Positions 39,652-47,292 of a stretch of DNA of 64,000 nt are shown here, one piece after another. The translations under genes were made by a program, and so were the position numbers. Each line of letters begins with the position of its first letter. Within the stretch, counting starts at the first letter, position 1. The notes under the pieces are model-generated. The model ran no database searches. It worked only from the letters and a program-made list of their open reading frames with translations, and had not been told where the DNA came from. The stretch is from UBA1447 sp002329225 (GTDB taxonomy: Bacteria; Bacillota; Clostridia; Oscillospirales; Acutalibacteraceae): positions 1-64,000 of the forward strand of contig JBMNVN010000006.1 of NCBI GenBank assembly GCA_050946835.1, written 5' to 3'.

Positions 39652-40944
39652 TTAATCACGATTGCTTTCAATCTTTACATGAATACCCATCCTGACAAGA
39701 CGGGTAAACAGTTCCCGTTCAAGGTCACTTTCCTCAAAAGCGTTGGCAAAGGTTATCGCCATCGTATCCTGAAAGCTGCCTATACCGATTCTGGCGGGAT
39801 TAATCCTCCCCGGTCCGGGCATAAAAATAAAATGATTTACATGTTCCCGCATGTCGGCGGGCAATTTGACTACGCCCACATTTGAAAGAAGAAAGCTTGT
39901 TCTGCGCTCACCTGTAAGGATGAAAGAGATCCAGATACCCGCCCGCTTAATTGCCAACGGCATTGCCCTGAGTAAGAAATTGCGTTCCAGCTTTAAGTTT
40001 GAGGTCATCATGGCATTAAGTTCTTTAGGGTTATTTATATACCTGAGGTAGAGGGAAACCTGTTTTAAAATCTCCTCAAAAGTATAGTCGCCCAAACTCG
40101 GGTCGATACGCACATCATAACACATTGTAAAATTACGCAGAGTTTTGCTGGGGAACCAACGGCGTAAATCCACGGGGATTTGCACACTGACCTGCTTTTG
40201 TTTGCGGCTTTCACGCTTTTGTTTGCGGTATAGAATATCCAGCATCAGCGCCGCAAAAAACTCGGTAACAGTTACGCCGTATTCTCTGGCTTTAGCCAAT
40301 ACTGCCCCTGAACTGACATAGCCGGTTGTAATATTTGCAGTATGGGAGGGCATTTTTGTTCCCTTCGCGTGATAAACAAAACCCTCCCGGTGCCTGGGTT
40401 TGCCTTTTGAGTCACCGTAACGGGCAAATGAGTCTTCCAACTCACCGGGGTCTGCTTTCACATCCAGATCCAGCACCTTTTCACCGGGAGTTATTTTATG
40501 CCCGGCCAGCCTTAAATATTCAGCCGCAAGCGTACTGACAAAACTTGTAGCTCCGGCGCCGTCGGTGAGCGCATGAAAAAAGTCTACGGAAATCTTGTTT
40601 TCATAATAGTATACTCTGAACAAAAAACCCCTGTTTTCACGCCAGTGAATTCTGTAACAGGGGTTTTTGATGTCGGGCTGAACCGGCGGAATTTTATGCT
40701 CATTTTTTTCAAGATAATACCAGAAAAAACCTCTGCGCATACGGACATCGTAGCAGGGAAAACGGGGCAGCACATTTTCCAACGCTCTTTCCAGCAAAGC
40801 GGGTTCAATTTTATATTTCAGTACCGTGGAAATGCGAAAAATATTTGACCAGGTCTTTGTATTCTGACCGGGAAAAATCTTCGCCGCATTATCCAGTTTG
40901 AACCAGTGGCGCTGTGTTGCCGCTTTTTTGCCGGTTTTAGCCAT
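39652..40944 (-). CDS. Condensation/acyltransferase-family protein (alcohol acetyltransferase-like)
   Basis: This 430-aa protein belongs to the BAHD/condensation/WES-type acyltransferase superfamily. Its active-site segment near residues 138-147 is VDFFHALTDGAG, the H-x3-DG variant of HHxxxDG. Other marks are LDNAAKIFPGQNT at the N-terminus and IPVDLRRWFPSKTLRNFT near 270. The substrate is unknown; acetylation of alcohols or formation of acyl conjugates are options. It starts 10 bp after hisE with GGAG ahead, so it is likely part of the his transcript, and it precedes the DUF6320-like and M20 genes. Confidence 0.8.
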   Translation of the reverse strand: MAKTGKKAATQRHWFKLDNAAKIFPGQNTKTWSNIFRISTVLKYKIEPALLERALENVLPRFPCYDVRMRRGFFWYYLEKNEHKIPPVQPDIKNPCYRIHWRENRGFLFRVYYYENKISVDFFHALTDGAGATSFVSTLAAEYLRLAGHKITPGEKVLDLDVKADPGELEDSFARYGDSKGKPRHREGFVYHAKGTKMPSHTANITTGYVSSGAVLAKAREYGVTVTEFFAALMLDILYRKQKRESRKQKQVSVQIPVDLRRWFPSKTLRNFTMCYDVRIDPSLGDYTFEEILKQVSLYLRYINNPKELNAMMTSNLKLERNFLLRAMPLAIKRAGIWISFILTGERRTSFLLSNVGVVKLPADMREHVNHFIFMPGPGRINPARIGIGSFQDTMAITFANAFEESDLERELFTRLVRMGIHVKIESNRD

Positions 40945-40954
40945 TGACAGCTCC

Positions 40955-41281
40955 TTAAGAGTTCGGATCGGAAACGTGTTTTTCTTTTAAATTGCCTGTT
41001 TTTTTGCTGCGTTTTTCAAGTTCTTCCGCTATATCGGCAGGCGATAAGCCCTGCTCAACCATTAGCACCGTTAAATGATAATGCAAGTCCGCAATTTCCG
41101 CAACAAGCTCCTGTTTGTTTCCGTTTTTTGCGGCAATGATTGTTTCGGAACATTCTTCGCCGCATTTTTTTAAAATCTTGTCCAATCCCTGCTCAAACAG
41201 ATAGCAGGTATAAGATTTTTCCGCCGGATTGTCCCGCCGGTACTTTATGGTGTTATACAGGTTTATAAAAGCATCGTTCAT
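40955..41281 (-). CDS. hisE: Phosphoribosyl-ATP pyrophosphatase
   Basis: This 108-aa MazG-fold enzyme hydrolyses PR-ATP to PR-AMP (second step of histidine synthesis). The helical core has RRDNPAEKSYTCYLFEQGLDKILKK near 15-40 and the metal site GEECSETIIAAKNG near 42-55, then EIADLHYHLTVLM. Its start overlaps the hisI stop by 1 base (TAATG). Many bacteria have fused hisIE; here they are separate. Confidence 0.95.
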   Translation of the reverse strand: MNDAFINLYNTIKYRRDNPAEKSYTCYLFEQGLDKILKKCGEECSETIIAAKNGNKQELVAEIADLHYHLTVLMVEQGLSPADIAEELEKRSKKTGNLKEKHVSDPNS

Positions 41282-41625
41282 TATTCTTCCTCCGTATTGA
41301 ATTGTTCATTTGACCAGAGAGGATTAAAAAAGCAGGATCTGTTGCCCGTATGGCAGGCGGGACCTTTTTGCTTTACCGTGACAAGCAAAGTATCGGCATC
41401 ACAGTCATAACTAATATCTTTCACAAGCTGGGCGTGACCGGAGGTTTCCCCTTTTTGCCAAAGTTTTTGTCTGGAGCGGCTGTAAAACCAGGTATAGCCG
41501 GTCTCCATTGTCTTGCCTAAAGATTCTCTGTTCATATATGCAAGCATAAGCACATCGCCGTTTTTACAGTCGGTCACTATCGCAGGAATAAGTTCGCTTT
41601 TTTCAAACAAAAAATCTATATTCAA
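41281..41625 (-). CDS. hisI: Phosphoribosyl-AMP cyclohydrolase
   Basis: This 114-aa enzyme opens the adenine ring of PR-AMP (third step). It has DVLMLAYMNRESLGKTMETG near 24-43, TWFYSRSRQKLWQKGETSGH near 45-64 and the zinc-binding CDADTLLVTVKQKGPACHTG near 74-93 with the Cys and His ligands. It is cytoplasmic and needs Zn and Mg. Co-translated with hisE (1-base overlap), it lies 21 bp after hisA. Confidence 0.95.
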   Translation of the reverse strand: MNIDFLFEKSELIPAIVTDCKNGDVLMLAYMNRESLGKTMETGYTWFYSRSRQKLWQKGETSGHAQLVKDISYDCDADTLLVTVKQKGPACHTGNRSCFFNPLWSNEQFNTEEE

Positions 41626-41646
41626 TGTCTATCTCCTTCCGAAACC

Positions 41647-42369
41647 TTAAAGGAAGCTCCCGCCGACTTTTACGGCTTCTTCCAAATTCAAAGTGCCCTT
41701 GTAAAGGGAACGGCCGCAAATGGCACCGTAAAAACCGCAATCTCTGAGAGCGACAATATCGTTAATATCATTGATACCGCCGCTTGCAATTATATCGCAG
41801 GACACGGACTGATTTATTTTGTTAAGCTGCTCAATATTGGGGCCGGAGAGCATACCGTCGCGGTCGATGTCTGTGTAAATTATTACGGATACTCCAATTG
41901 CCTCCATAGACTGCGCCATGGTGATGAAGTCAATTTCACTGACGGTTGTCCAACCGGACACGGCAACCTTTCCCTTTTTAGCGTCAATCCCCACGGCAAT
42001 TTTTTCGCCGTATTTTTTTACCGCCTCTTCAACCAATTCGGGATTTGTCACCGCAGCGGAGCCTATAACAACCCTGCTGATACCTTTGTCAAGGTAGTAG
42101 TCAATATCTTCAAGTCTTCTGATACCGCCGCCGAGCTCCACTTTAAGCCCGCTTTTTTGTGCTACATCAATAAAGATGCCGCTGTTCACCCTGACACCTT
42201 CAACTGCTCCGTTTAAGTCCACCATGTGAACCCATTCCGCACCCGCATCTTTAAAGGCTGCGGCAGTTGCCAAAGCATCATCGGCCACTACCTCGGCGGT
42301 GGACATAACCCCTTTGTATAAGCGGACACATTCGCCGTCTTTTATATCGATTGCGGGGAGAATAATCAT
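41647..42369 (-). CDS. hisA: ProFAR isomerase
   Basis: This 240-aa (beta/alpha)8 barrel performs the Amadori isomerisation of ProFAR to PRFAR. The catalytic aspartates are in ILPAIDIKDGECVRLYKG (residue 8) and IYTDIDRDGMLSG (near 130), and the phosphate sites are LGGGIR and IASGGI. Its start shares one base with the hisB stop. The PRFAR it makes is used by HisH-HisF, whose genes are missing here. Confidence 0.95.
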   Translation of the reverse strand: MIILPAIDIKDGECVRLYKGVMSTAEVVADDALATAAAFKDAGAEWVHMVDLNGAVEGVRVNSGIFIDVAQKSGLKVELGGGIRRLEDIDYYLDKGISRVVIGSAAVTNPELVEEAVKKYGEKIAVGIDAKKGKVAVSGWTTVSEIDFITMAQSMEAIGVSVIIYTDIDRDGMLSGPNIEQLNKINQSVSCDIIASGGINDINDIVALRDCGFYGAICGRSLYKGTLNLEEAVKVGGSFL

Positions 42370-42947
42370 CAGTCAATTACTCCCTTCGTGGAAAGGGCGG
42401 CTTCCCCCTCCCGCTTAACCGCCGCTTTGAGGGCATGGGCAACCGCTTTGTAGAGGGCTTCCGTTTGATGGTGAGCGTTTTTACCGCCGATATCTTTTAC
42501 ATGCAAGGTAATCCCCGCATTAAACGCCAAGGCACGGAAAAATTCCCCGGTAAGGCAACTGTCGTACTCCCCTATTTTGGGTTCATTAAATTCGGCGTCA
42601 AATACCAGAAAAGGTCTGCCGCTTATATCCAAGGCCGCAAAAGCAAGGGCTTCATCCATGGGCACAAAAAAGCTTCCGTAACGGGCTATACCCGTTTTGT
42701 CGCCTAATGCCTGATGTAAGGCTTTGCCCAATACTATGCCCGTATCTTCAACGGTGTGGTGGGCATCAACTTCCAAATCCCCCCTGACCCGGGCCTTCAG
42801 ACCGAAACCGCCGTGTAAGGCAAAGGCGGTGAGCATATGGTCAAAAAAACCTATGCCCGTTTGTACGAACACCTCTCCGCCGTCCAGATTAAGGCTGAGG
42901 GTTATTTTTGTCTCTTTTGTTTCTCTTTTTACTTCGGCACAGCGCAT
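42369..42947 (-). CDS. hisB: Imidazoleglycerol-phosphate dehydratase
   Basis: This 192-aa single-function HisB dehydrates IGP to imidazole acetol phosphate with Mn. The metal-binding FFDHMLTAFALHGG is near residues 34-47, DAHHTVEDTGI near 62-72, and the C-terminal DIGGKNAHHQTEALYKA near 152-168. Length fits the mono-functional enzyme, without a histidinol-phosphatase domain. It precedes hisA with 1-base overlap and follows hisC by 12 bp. Confidence 0.95.
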   Translation of the reverse strand: MRCAEVKRETKETKITLSLNLDGGEVFVQTGIGFFDHMLTAFALHGGFGLKARVRGDLEVDAHHTVEDTGIVLGKALHQALGDKTGIARYGSFFVPMDEALAFAALDISGRPFLVFDAEFNEPKIGEYDSCLTGEFFRALAFNAGITLHVKDIGGKNAHHQTEALYKAVAHALKAAVKREGEAALSTKGVID

Positions 42948-42959
42948 GCTCTTACTCCT

Positions 42960-44018
42960 TTATTTTTTTGAGTAAAACTCTTCAATAAATTTTATAAGTT
43001 CGTTGTTTTCCCAATTCCTGCCGGCGGTTACGCGTAATTTATCTCCAAAACAGCGCACCACTATACCGGATTCTTTAAGATATTCAAAAAGCTCCCCCGC
43101 AAATTCCGTCTTAAGAAAAACAAAGTTTGCATCCGCTCCGATGACGGTAAGATAAGCAGGATACAACTTCTGCAAACGCTTAAATTCGGAGAGCAGGTTA
43201 TCTCTCGACTCATTTATACGGGCAACGGCCCGCTTGATGCTCTCAGGGTGATTCAGTACGGCAACACCGATGAGCTGACTTACGGAATTGACATTATACG
43301 GGGATTTTGCTTTTTGCAATTGTGCGGTTAAAACCCGGTTGGTAAGCGCAAAACCCAAGCGAACCGCCGCCAAGCCCATTGCTTTTGAAAAGGTTCTTAA
43401 AACAATCAGGTTATCATATTCACCGACAGCGGAAACCAAAGAATCGCCGTAAAACTCCATATAGGCTTCGTCAAGCACCACAAGGGCGGAAACGCTTTTT
43501 ATAAGCCTTATGATTTCTTTCGACTCAACGGCAATGGAGGTGGGATTGCAAGGATTGGAGAAAATAATTATCCTTACATTATTATCATTTGCAGTCTTAA
43601 TTGCTTCATCAATATCTATGCGGTAATCCTCACTTTTTTCAAGGCTGAGGCAGGGGCACTCGACAAGGCCGCAGTAGAATGAATACATGGAAAAATCCGG
43701 ATTGAAAGTCAGAACCGAGTCACCTTTTTGAGTAAAGGCACTGATAATAACACCTATCAGTTCATCAGACCCGTTACCGGCGGTTATTTCGTCCGGGCTT
43801 ACATTGTAGTGAGCCGCCGCCAAAGTGCAAAGTTCCTGTGCAAGGGGATCGGGATAACGGCAAAAACGAAGGGCTTCTATCCCTTTTATGATATCATTCA
43901 TCACGTCTTCATCAGGAGAGATAAAAGATTCATTTGCATCCAACCGTATACGGTAATCGCCGCTGACAGGGCTGTAGGCTTCCATGGCGTTGAGTTTTTC
44001 ATTTATAACAAAGGACAT
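42960..44018 (-). CDS. hisC: Histidinol-phosphate aminotransferase
   Basis: This is a 352-aa PLP-dependent fold type I enzyme. RLDANESFISPDED is near residue 24, VSPDEITAGNGSDELIGVII near 72, the PLP-binding IIFSNPCNPTS near 153, VVLDEAYMEF near 183 and the Schiff-base lysine segment RTFSKAMGLA near 212. A GTG start four codons earlier is possible; the ATG at 44018 starts 2 nt after the hisD stop and matches the usual N-terminus. HisC of this kind may also serve aromatic amino acid synthesis. Confidence 0.94.
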   Translation of the reverse strand: MSFVINEKLNAMEAYSPVSGDYRIRLDANESFISPDEDVMNDIIKGIEALRFCRYPDPLAQELCTLAAAHYNVSPDEITAGNGSDELIGVIISAFTQKGDSVLTFNPDFSMYSFYCGLVECPCLSLEKSEDYRIDIDEAIKTANDNNVRIIIFSNPCNPTSIAVESKEIIRLIKSVSALVVLDEAYMEFYGDSLVSAVGEYDNLIVLRTFSKAMGLAAVRLGFALTNRVLTAQLQKAKSPYNVNSVSQLIGVAVLNHPESIKRAVARINESRDNLLSEFKRLQKLYPAYLTVIGADANFVFLKTEFAGELFEYLKESGIVVRCFGDKLRVTAGRNWENNELIKFIEEFYSKK

Positions 44019-44020
44019 TT

Positions 44021-45307
44021 TCAGGGGCACCTCACCTTGACCGAATTTGCGTGGGCGGTTAAGCCCTCAGTTTGGGCAAGGGTGATTATATCCCCGGCAG
44101 CCCTGTTGAAATCTTCTGCGGAATAGCAGATAAAGCCCGATTTTTTAGTGAAGCTTTCCACCGATAAGGGGGAGAAAAATCTTGCCGTTCCACCCGTGGG
44201 TAAAACATGGTTCGGTCCTGCATAATAATCTCCCGCACTTTCCGGCGTGTAATGGCCGAGGAAAATACTTGCGGCATTTTTCACCCGCCCCAAATATTCA
44301 AAGGGAGATTTTACACATAACTCCAGATGCTCGGGGGCAAATTCATCTGCAATTCTGACCGCCTCGTCCAATGAGGAACAAACAATAATGGCGCCGTTAT
44401 TTTTGAGGGATTCTTTGATAATATCTTTCCTAGAAAGAGTTACCACCTGGCGTTCCAATTCTTCCCGAGTTTTTTCGGCTATTTCTTTTGAAGTTGTTAC
44501 CAATATGGCCGCAGCCAATGTATCATGCTCCGCCTGGGACATTAAATCCGCCGCAACAAATTTTGCATTTGCGGACTCATCCGCAATAATTAAAATCTCA
44601 CTAGGGCCGGCAATCATATCAATATCCACCGTACCGAAAAGCATACGCTTTGCCGTGGCCACATATATATTGCCCGGGCCGACGATTTTATCCACCTTGG
44701 GAATGCTTTCAGTGCCGTAAGCCAAAGCCGCTACGGCCTGGGCGCCGCCGCACAAAAATACTCTGTCAACCCCCGATATAGCCGCCGCTGCGAGTATGTT
44801 GGGGTTCGCTTTGCCCTCTTTTGAAGGGGGCGTGACCATTATTATTTCTTCCGTTCCGGCAATTTTTGCGGGAATGGCGCTCATCAAAACGGAGGAAGGA
44901 TAAGCCGCGGTACCGCCGGGCACATAAATACCCACACGCTCAAGTCCCCTCACCCGCTGCCCCATAATTGTTCCGTTCGGCCCCGCATCAAACCAGCTTT
45001 GCTGCTTCTGACGCTCGTGAAAGCTTTTGATGTTGGCAGCGGCATTTTTAAGAGCGGATATAAATTCAGGGTCACAGATTTTAAGGGACGATTCAATTTC
45101 ATCCGGAGCAAGCTCCGTTTTCTCAGGGGCTTGACCGTCAAACTTAACAGTATATTCTCTAACCGCCTCGTCGCCTCGTTGACGCACGGCGCTTATGATT
45201 TCATCCACTACTGCGGTAACTTTCCGATCCGTTTCCTCATTGCGGGCTTTAAACCGGATAAGCAACTCTTTTTCAGCAGTACCGTCGGCTACAATAAGGG
45301 GTATCAT
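44021..45307 (-). CDS. hisD: Histidinol dehydrogenase
   Basis: This 428-aa zinc enzyme oxidises histidinol to histidine in two NAD-dependent steps. It shows GQRVRGLERVGIYVPGGTAAYPSSVLM (residues about 117-143 as a region), the IVGPGNIYVATAKRMLFG segment near 213, and DMIAGPSEILIIAD near 232. The catalytic His pair is in LMSQAEHD near 254 and DEFAPEHLEL near 319. It overlaps hisG by 4 bp (ATGA). Confidence 0.96.
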   Translation of the reverse strand: MIPLIVADGTAEKELLIRFKARNEETDRKVTAVVDEIISAVRQRGDEAVREYTVKFDGQAPEKTELAPDEIESSLKICDPEFISALKNAAANIKSFHERQKQQSWFDAGPNGTIMGQRVRGLERVGIYVPGGTAAYPSSVLMSAIPAKIAGTEEIIMVTPPSKEGKANPNILAAAAISGVDRVFLCGGAQAVAALAYGTESIPKVDKIVGPGNIYVATAKRMLFGTVDIDMIAGPSEILIIADESANAKFVAADLMSQAEHDTLAAAILVTTSKEIAEKTREELERQVVTLSRKDIIKESLKNNGAIIVCSSLDEAVRIADEFAPEHLELCVKSPFEYLGRVKNAASIFLGHYTPESAGDYYAGPNHVLPTGGTARFFSPLSVESFTKKSGFICYSAEDFNRAAGDIITLAQTEGLTAHANSVKVRCP

Positions 45308-45936
45308 TCCATAATCTCCTTTGCGAGTTCCACATCGGCAAGAAAAGCCTCGATTTCTTCCTTGTGTAATTTCATGCTTGCAATATTAACAATCACTCTT
45401 GCTGAAATGGGCACTATCTCCTCAATAACCTCAAGGTCATTTTCCCGAATGGTGTTGCCCGTTTCCACGATGTCCACAATGGCGTCCGCAAGGCCTAAAA
45501 GAGGAGCAAGTTCGACAGAACCTTCGATTTTTATGATGTTTACATCCATATCCTTTTCTTCAAAGAATTTTTTTGCCACATTGGGATACTTGGTGGCAAT
45601 AATCTTTTCAGAATGACCGGCATAAAAATCGACACCCTTTTTACCGGCAAGAGCAAAACAGCACTTACCGAAACCCAAATCGGTCATTTCATAAACCTTT
45701 GCGTCGCACTCCATTATGGTATCCTTGCCGACAATCCCTATGTCACATGCACCGTGCTCCACATAGGTAATAACATCGGCCGCCTTGGCCAAGACCACCT
45801 GATAATCTTCCACCGGCAGTATCAGCTTGCGCCCCTTTTTTATCATACCGGTACAGTCGAGCCCCATAGTCTGAAAAAGATTTAAGGCCCTGTTTTCCAA
45901 CCTTCCCTTAGTCAGTGCGATTCTGATAGGTCTCAT
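45304..45936 (-). CDS. hisG: ATP phosphoribosyltransferase, short form
   Basis: This 210-aa catalytic subunit makes PR-ATP from PRPP and ATP, the committed and feedback-regulated step. It has IALTKGRLENRALNLF at residues 5-20, GACDIGIVGKDTI near 57 and LGLADAIVDIVETGNTIREN near 148. The short form lacks the C-terminal regulatory domain and needs HisZ, which is encoded just upstream. It starts 45 bp after hisZ. Confidence 0.96.
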   Translation of the reverse strand: MRPIRIALTKGRLENRALNLFQTMGLDCTGMIKKGRKLILPVEDYQVVLAKAADVITYVEHGACDIGIVGKDTIMECDAKVYEMTDLGFGKCCFALAGKKGVDFYAGHSEKIIATKYPNVAKKFFEEKDMDVNIIKIEGSVELAPLLGLADAIVDIVETGNTIRENDLEVIEEIVPISARVIVNIASMKLHKEEIEAFLADVELAKEIME

Positions 45937-45981
45937 TATTCTTCCTCCTTACTGATGGCTTTGCTTTCTTAAACAAATACA

Positions 45982-47181
45982 TTAGTCTATCCGTTTTGTC
46001 GTAACTCCGGTTTCACTTACCGAATCCATCCGGTTAATTCCAATGCCTTTAGCATATTTTACAGCGGAAGCCTCTGAAGTTGCAAGACTGTTCTCACAAA
46101 TAAGCCCCTGTTGAGTTAAAAGACGCATATGGGCGATAGCCTGTGCCTCACAGCCCTTTTCTCCGTAAATCAACACATCCGGTGCAGGGGCGGGCTTTAG
46201 CTCTCCGTTTAAGGCAACCGCCGCAAGAGCGTCAATCTCAACACCGAAGCCTATGGCCGGTAAGTTTCTTCCGAATTCCCCTATTAGTTTATCATATCTT
46301 CCGCCGCTTAGCACAGTCAAGCCGGAACCTTCGACAAAACCTCTGAACACAACACCGGTATAATAATTGTTGCGGTGCACCAAGCCCAAATCAATGCTTA
46401 TTTTATCTTCAAGGCAGATTTGAGAGAGTTTGCCGTAAAGTTCATCCAAATAGCGCAAAGGAGCCAGTTCTTCTTCTTTTTCACATAAAGCGGCAGCTTT
46501 TTCCAGAACTTCTCTTCCTCCGAAAAGCCTTGGCAGATCCCGCAAAACTCGAGCAGCGTCATTTTCAGGCAGTTCGCTCAAAAGGTCATTGAGAGCGGCA
46601 AAGTTTTTTGTTTCGATAAGTTCGGATATGGCCTCTGTCTTTTCTTTATCCGCTCTTAGCGAACCGATTAAAGCCTTATAAAAACCGGCATGGCAGATTT
46701 CCAAACGAAAATCCCCCGTTCCGCAGCGTTCCAAGGCATCTAAAGCAGTTACAATAACTTCCAAATCGGCACTTAAGCCGTTGCTTCCGATCAGTTCTAT
46801 ACCGGACTGAGTGGCTTCATCGCTGTGGCCGGAATAACTCTTTGCTCTGCGAAAAACCCGTTGATTATAATAAAGCCTTAACGGAAGGTCGGCGTTTCTC
46901 AGCCTGGTAGCCGCAATTCGGGCAATGGGCATGGTGGAGTCGGGCCGTAAAACCATTAATCTGCCTGCATAGTCGGGGAATATATAAATATCTTCGGGTT
47001 TCATGCCCGCAGAGGGCCGGTCGAAAACATCAAAGAACTCAAGCGTCGGAGTTATAACCTTTTTGTACCCTCTGGATTTAAACATGGCGGAAAGGCCGGT
47101 TTCAATATTCCTGCGAATATCACATTCTTCAAACAGTAAATCCCTTGTGCCTTGAGGAGTCATTTTTTCGTATTTATTCAC
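45982..47181 (-). CDS. hisZ: ATP phosphoribosyltransferase regulatory subunit
   Basis: This 399-aa paralogue of histidyl-tRNA synthetase regulates HisG. It shows TPQGTRDLLFEECD at residues 8-21, LRPDSTMPIARIAATRL near 74, and GGRYDKLIGEFGRNLPAIGFGVE near 290. It has no anticodon-binding domain beyond a degenerate tail, as expected of HisZ. It is the first gene of the his operon. The promoter and the shared YerC-type site lie 57 to 104 bp upstream. No T-box is present. Confidence 0.94.
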   Translation of the reverse strand: MNKYEKMTPQGTRDLLFEECDIRRNIETGLSAMFKSRGYKKVITPTLEFFDVFDRPSAGMKPEDIYIFPDYAGRLMVLRPDSTMPIARIAATRLRNADLPLRLYYNQRVFRRAKSYSGHSDEATQSGIELIGSNGLSADLEVIVTALDALERCGTGDFRLEICHAGFYKALIGSLRADKEKTEAISELIETKNFAALNDLLSELPENDAARVLRDLPRLFGGREVLEKAAALCEKEEELAPLRYLDELYGKLSQICLEDKISIDLGLVHRNNYYTGVVFRGFVEGSGLTVLSGGRYDKLIGEFGRNLPAIGFGVEIDALAAVALNGELKPAPAPDVLIYGEKGCEAQAIAHMRLLTQQGLICENSLATSEASAVKYAKGIGINRMDSVSETGVTTKRID

Positions 47182-47237
47182 AATCTTCGCTCACTTTCAT
47201 TCATAATAACATGCATTTTAAAATGCCGCAAAACCCG

Positions 47238-47285
47238 TTTACTTTAGCACGCTACTATGCTATCACAACAAAGCGGTGTTGTCAA
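47238..47285 (-). promoter_or_regulatory. his operon promoter with YerC-type operator
   Basis: On the minus strand a perfect TTGACA (47280..47285), a 17-bp spacer and TAGCAT (47257..47262) form a promoter. Directly after the -10 lies AGTAGCGTGCTAAAGTAAA (47238..47256), which contains the 10-bp near-palindrome TAGCGTGCTA. The same 19 bp, with one change, is in the yerC promoter, so a repressor here would block the transcription start. Confidence 0.72.
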
Positions 47286-47292
47286 CTAAAAA

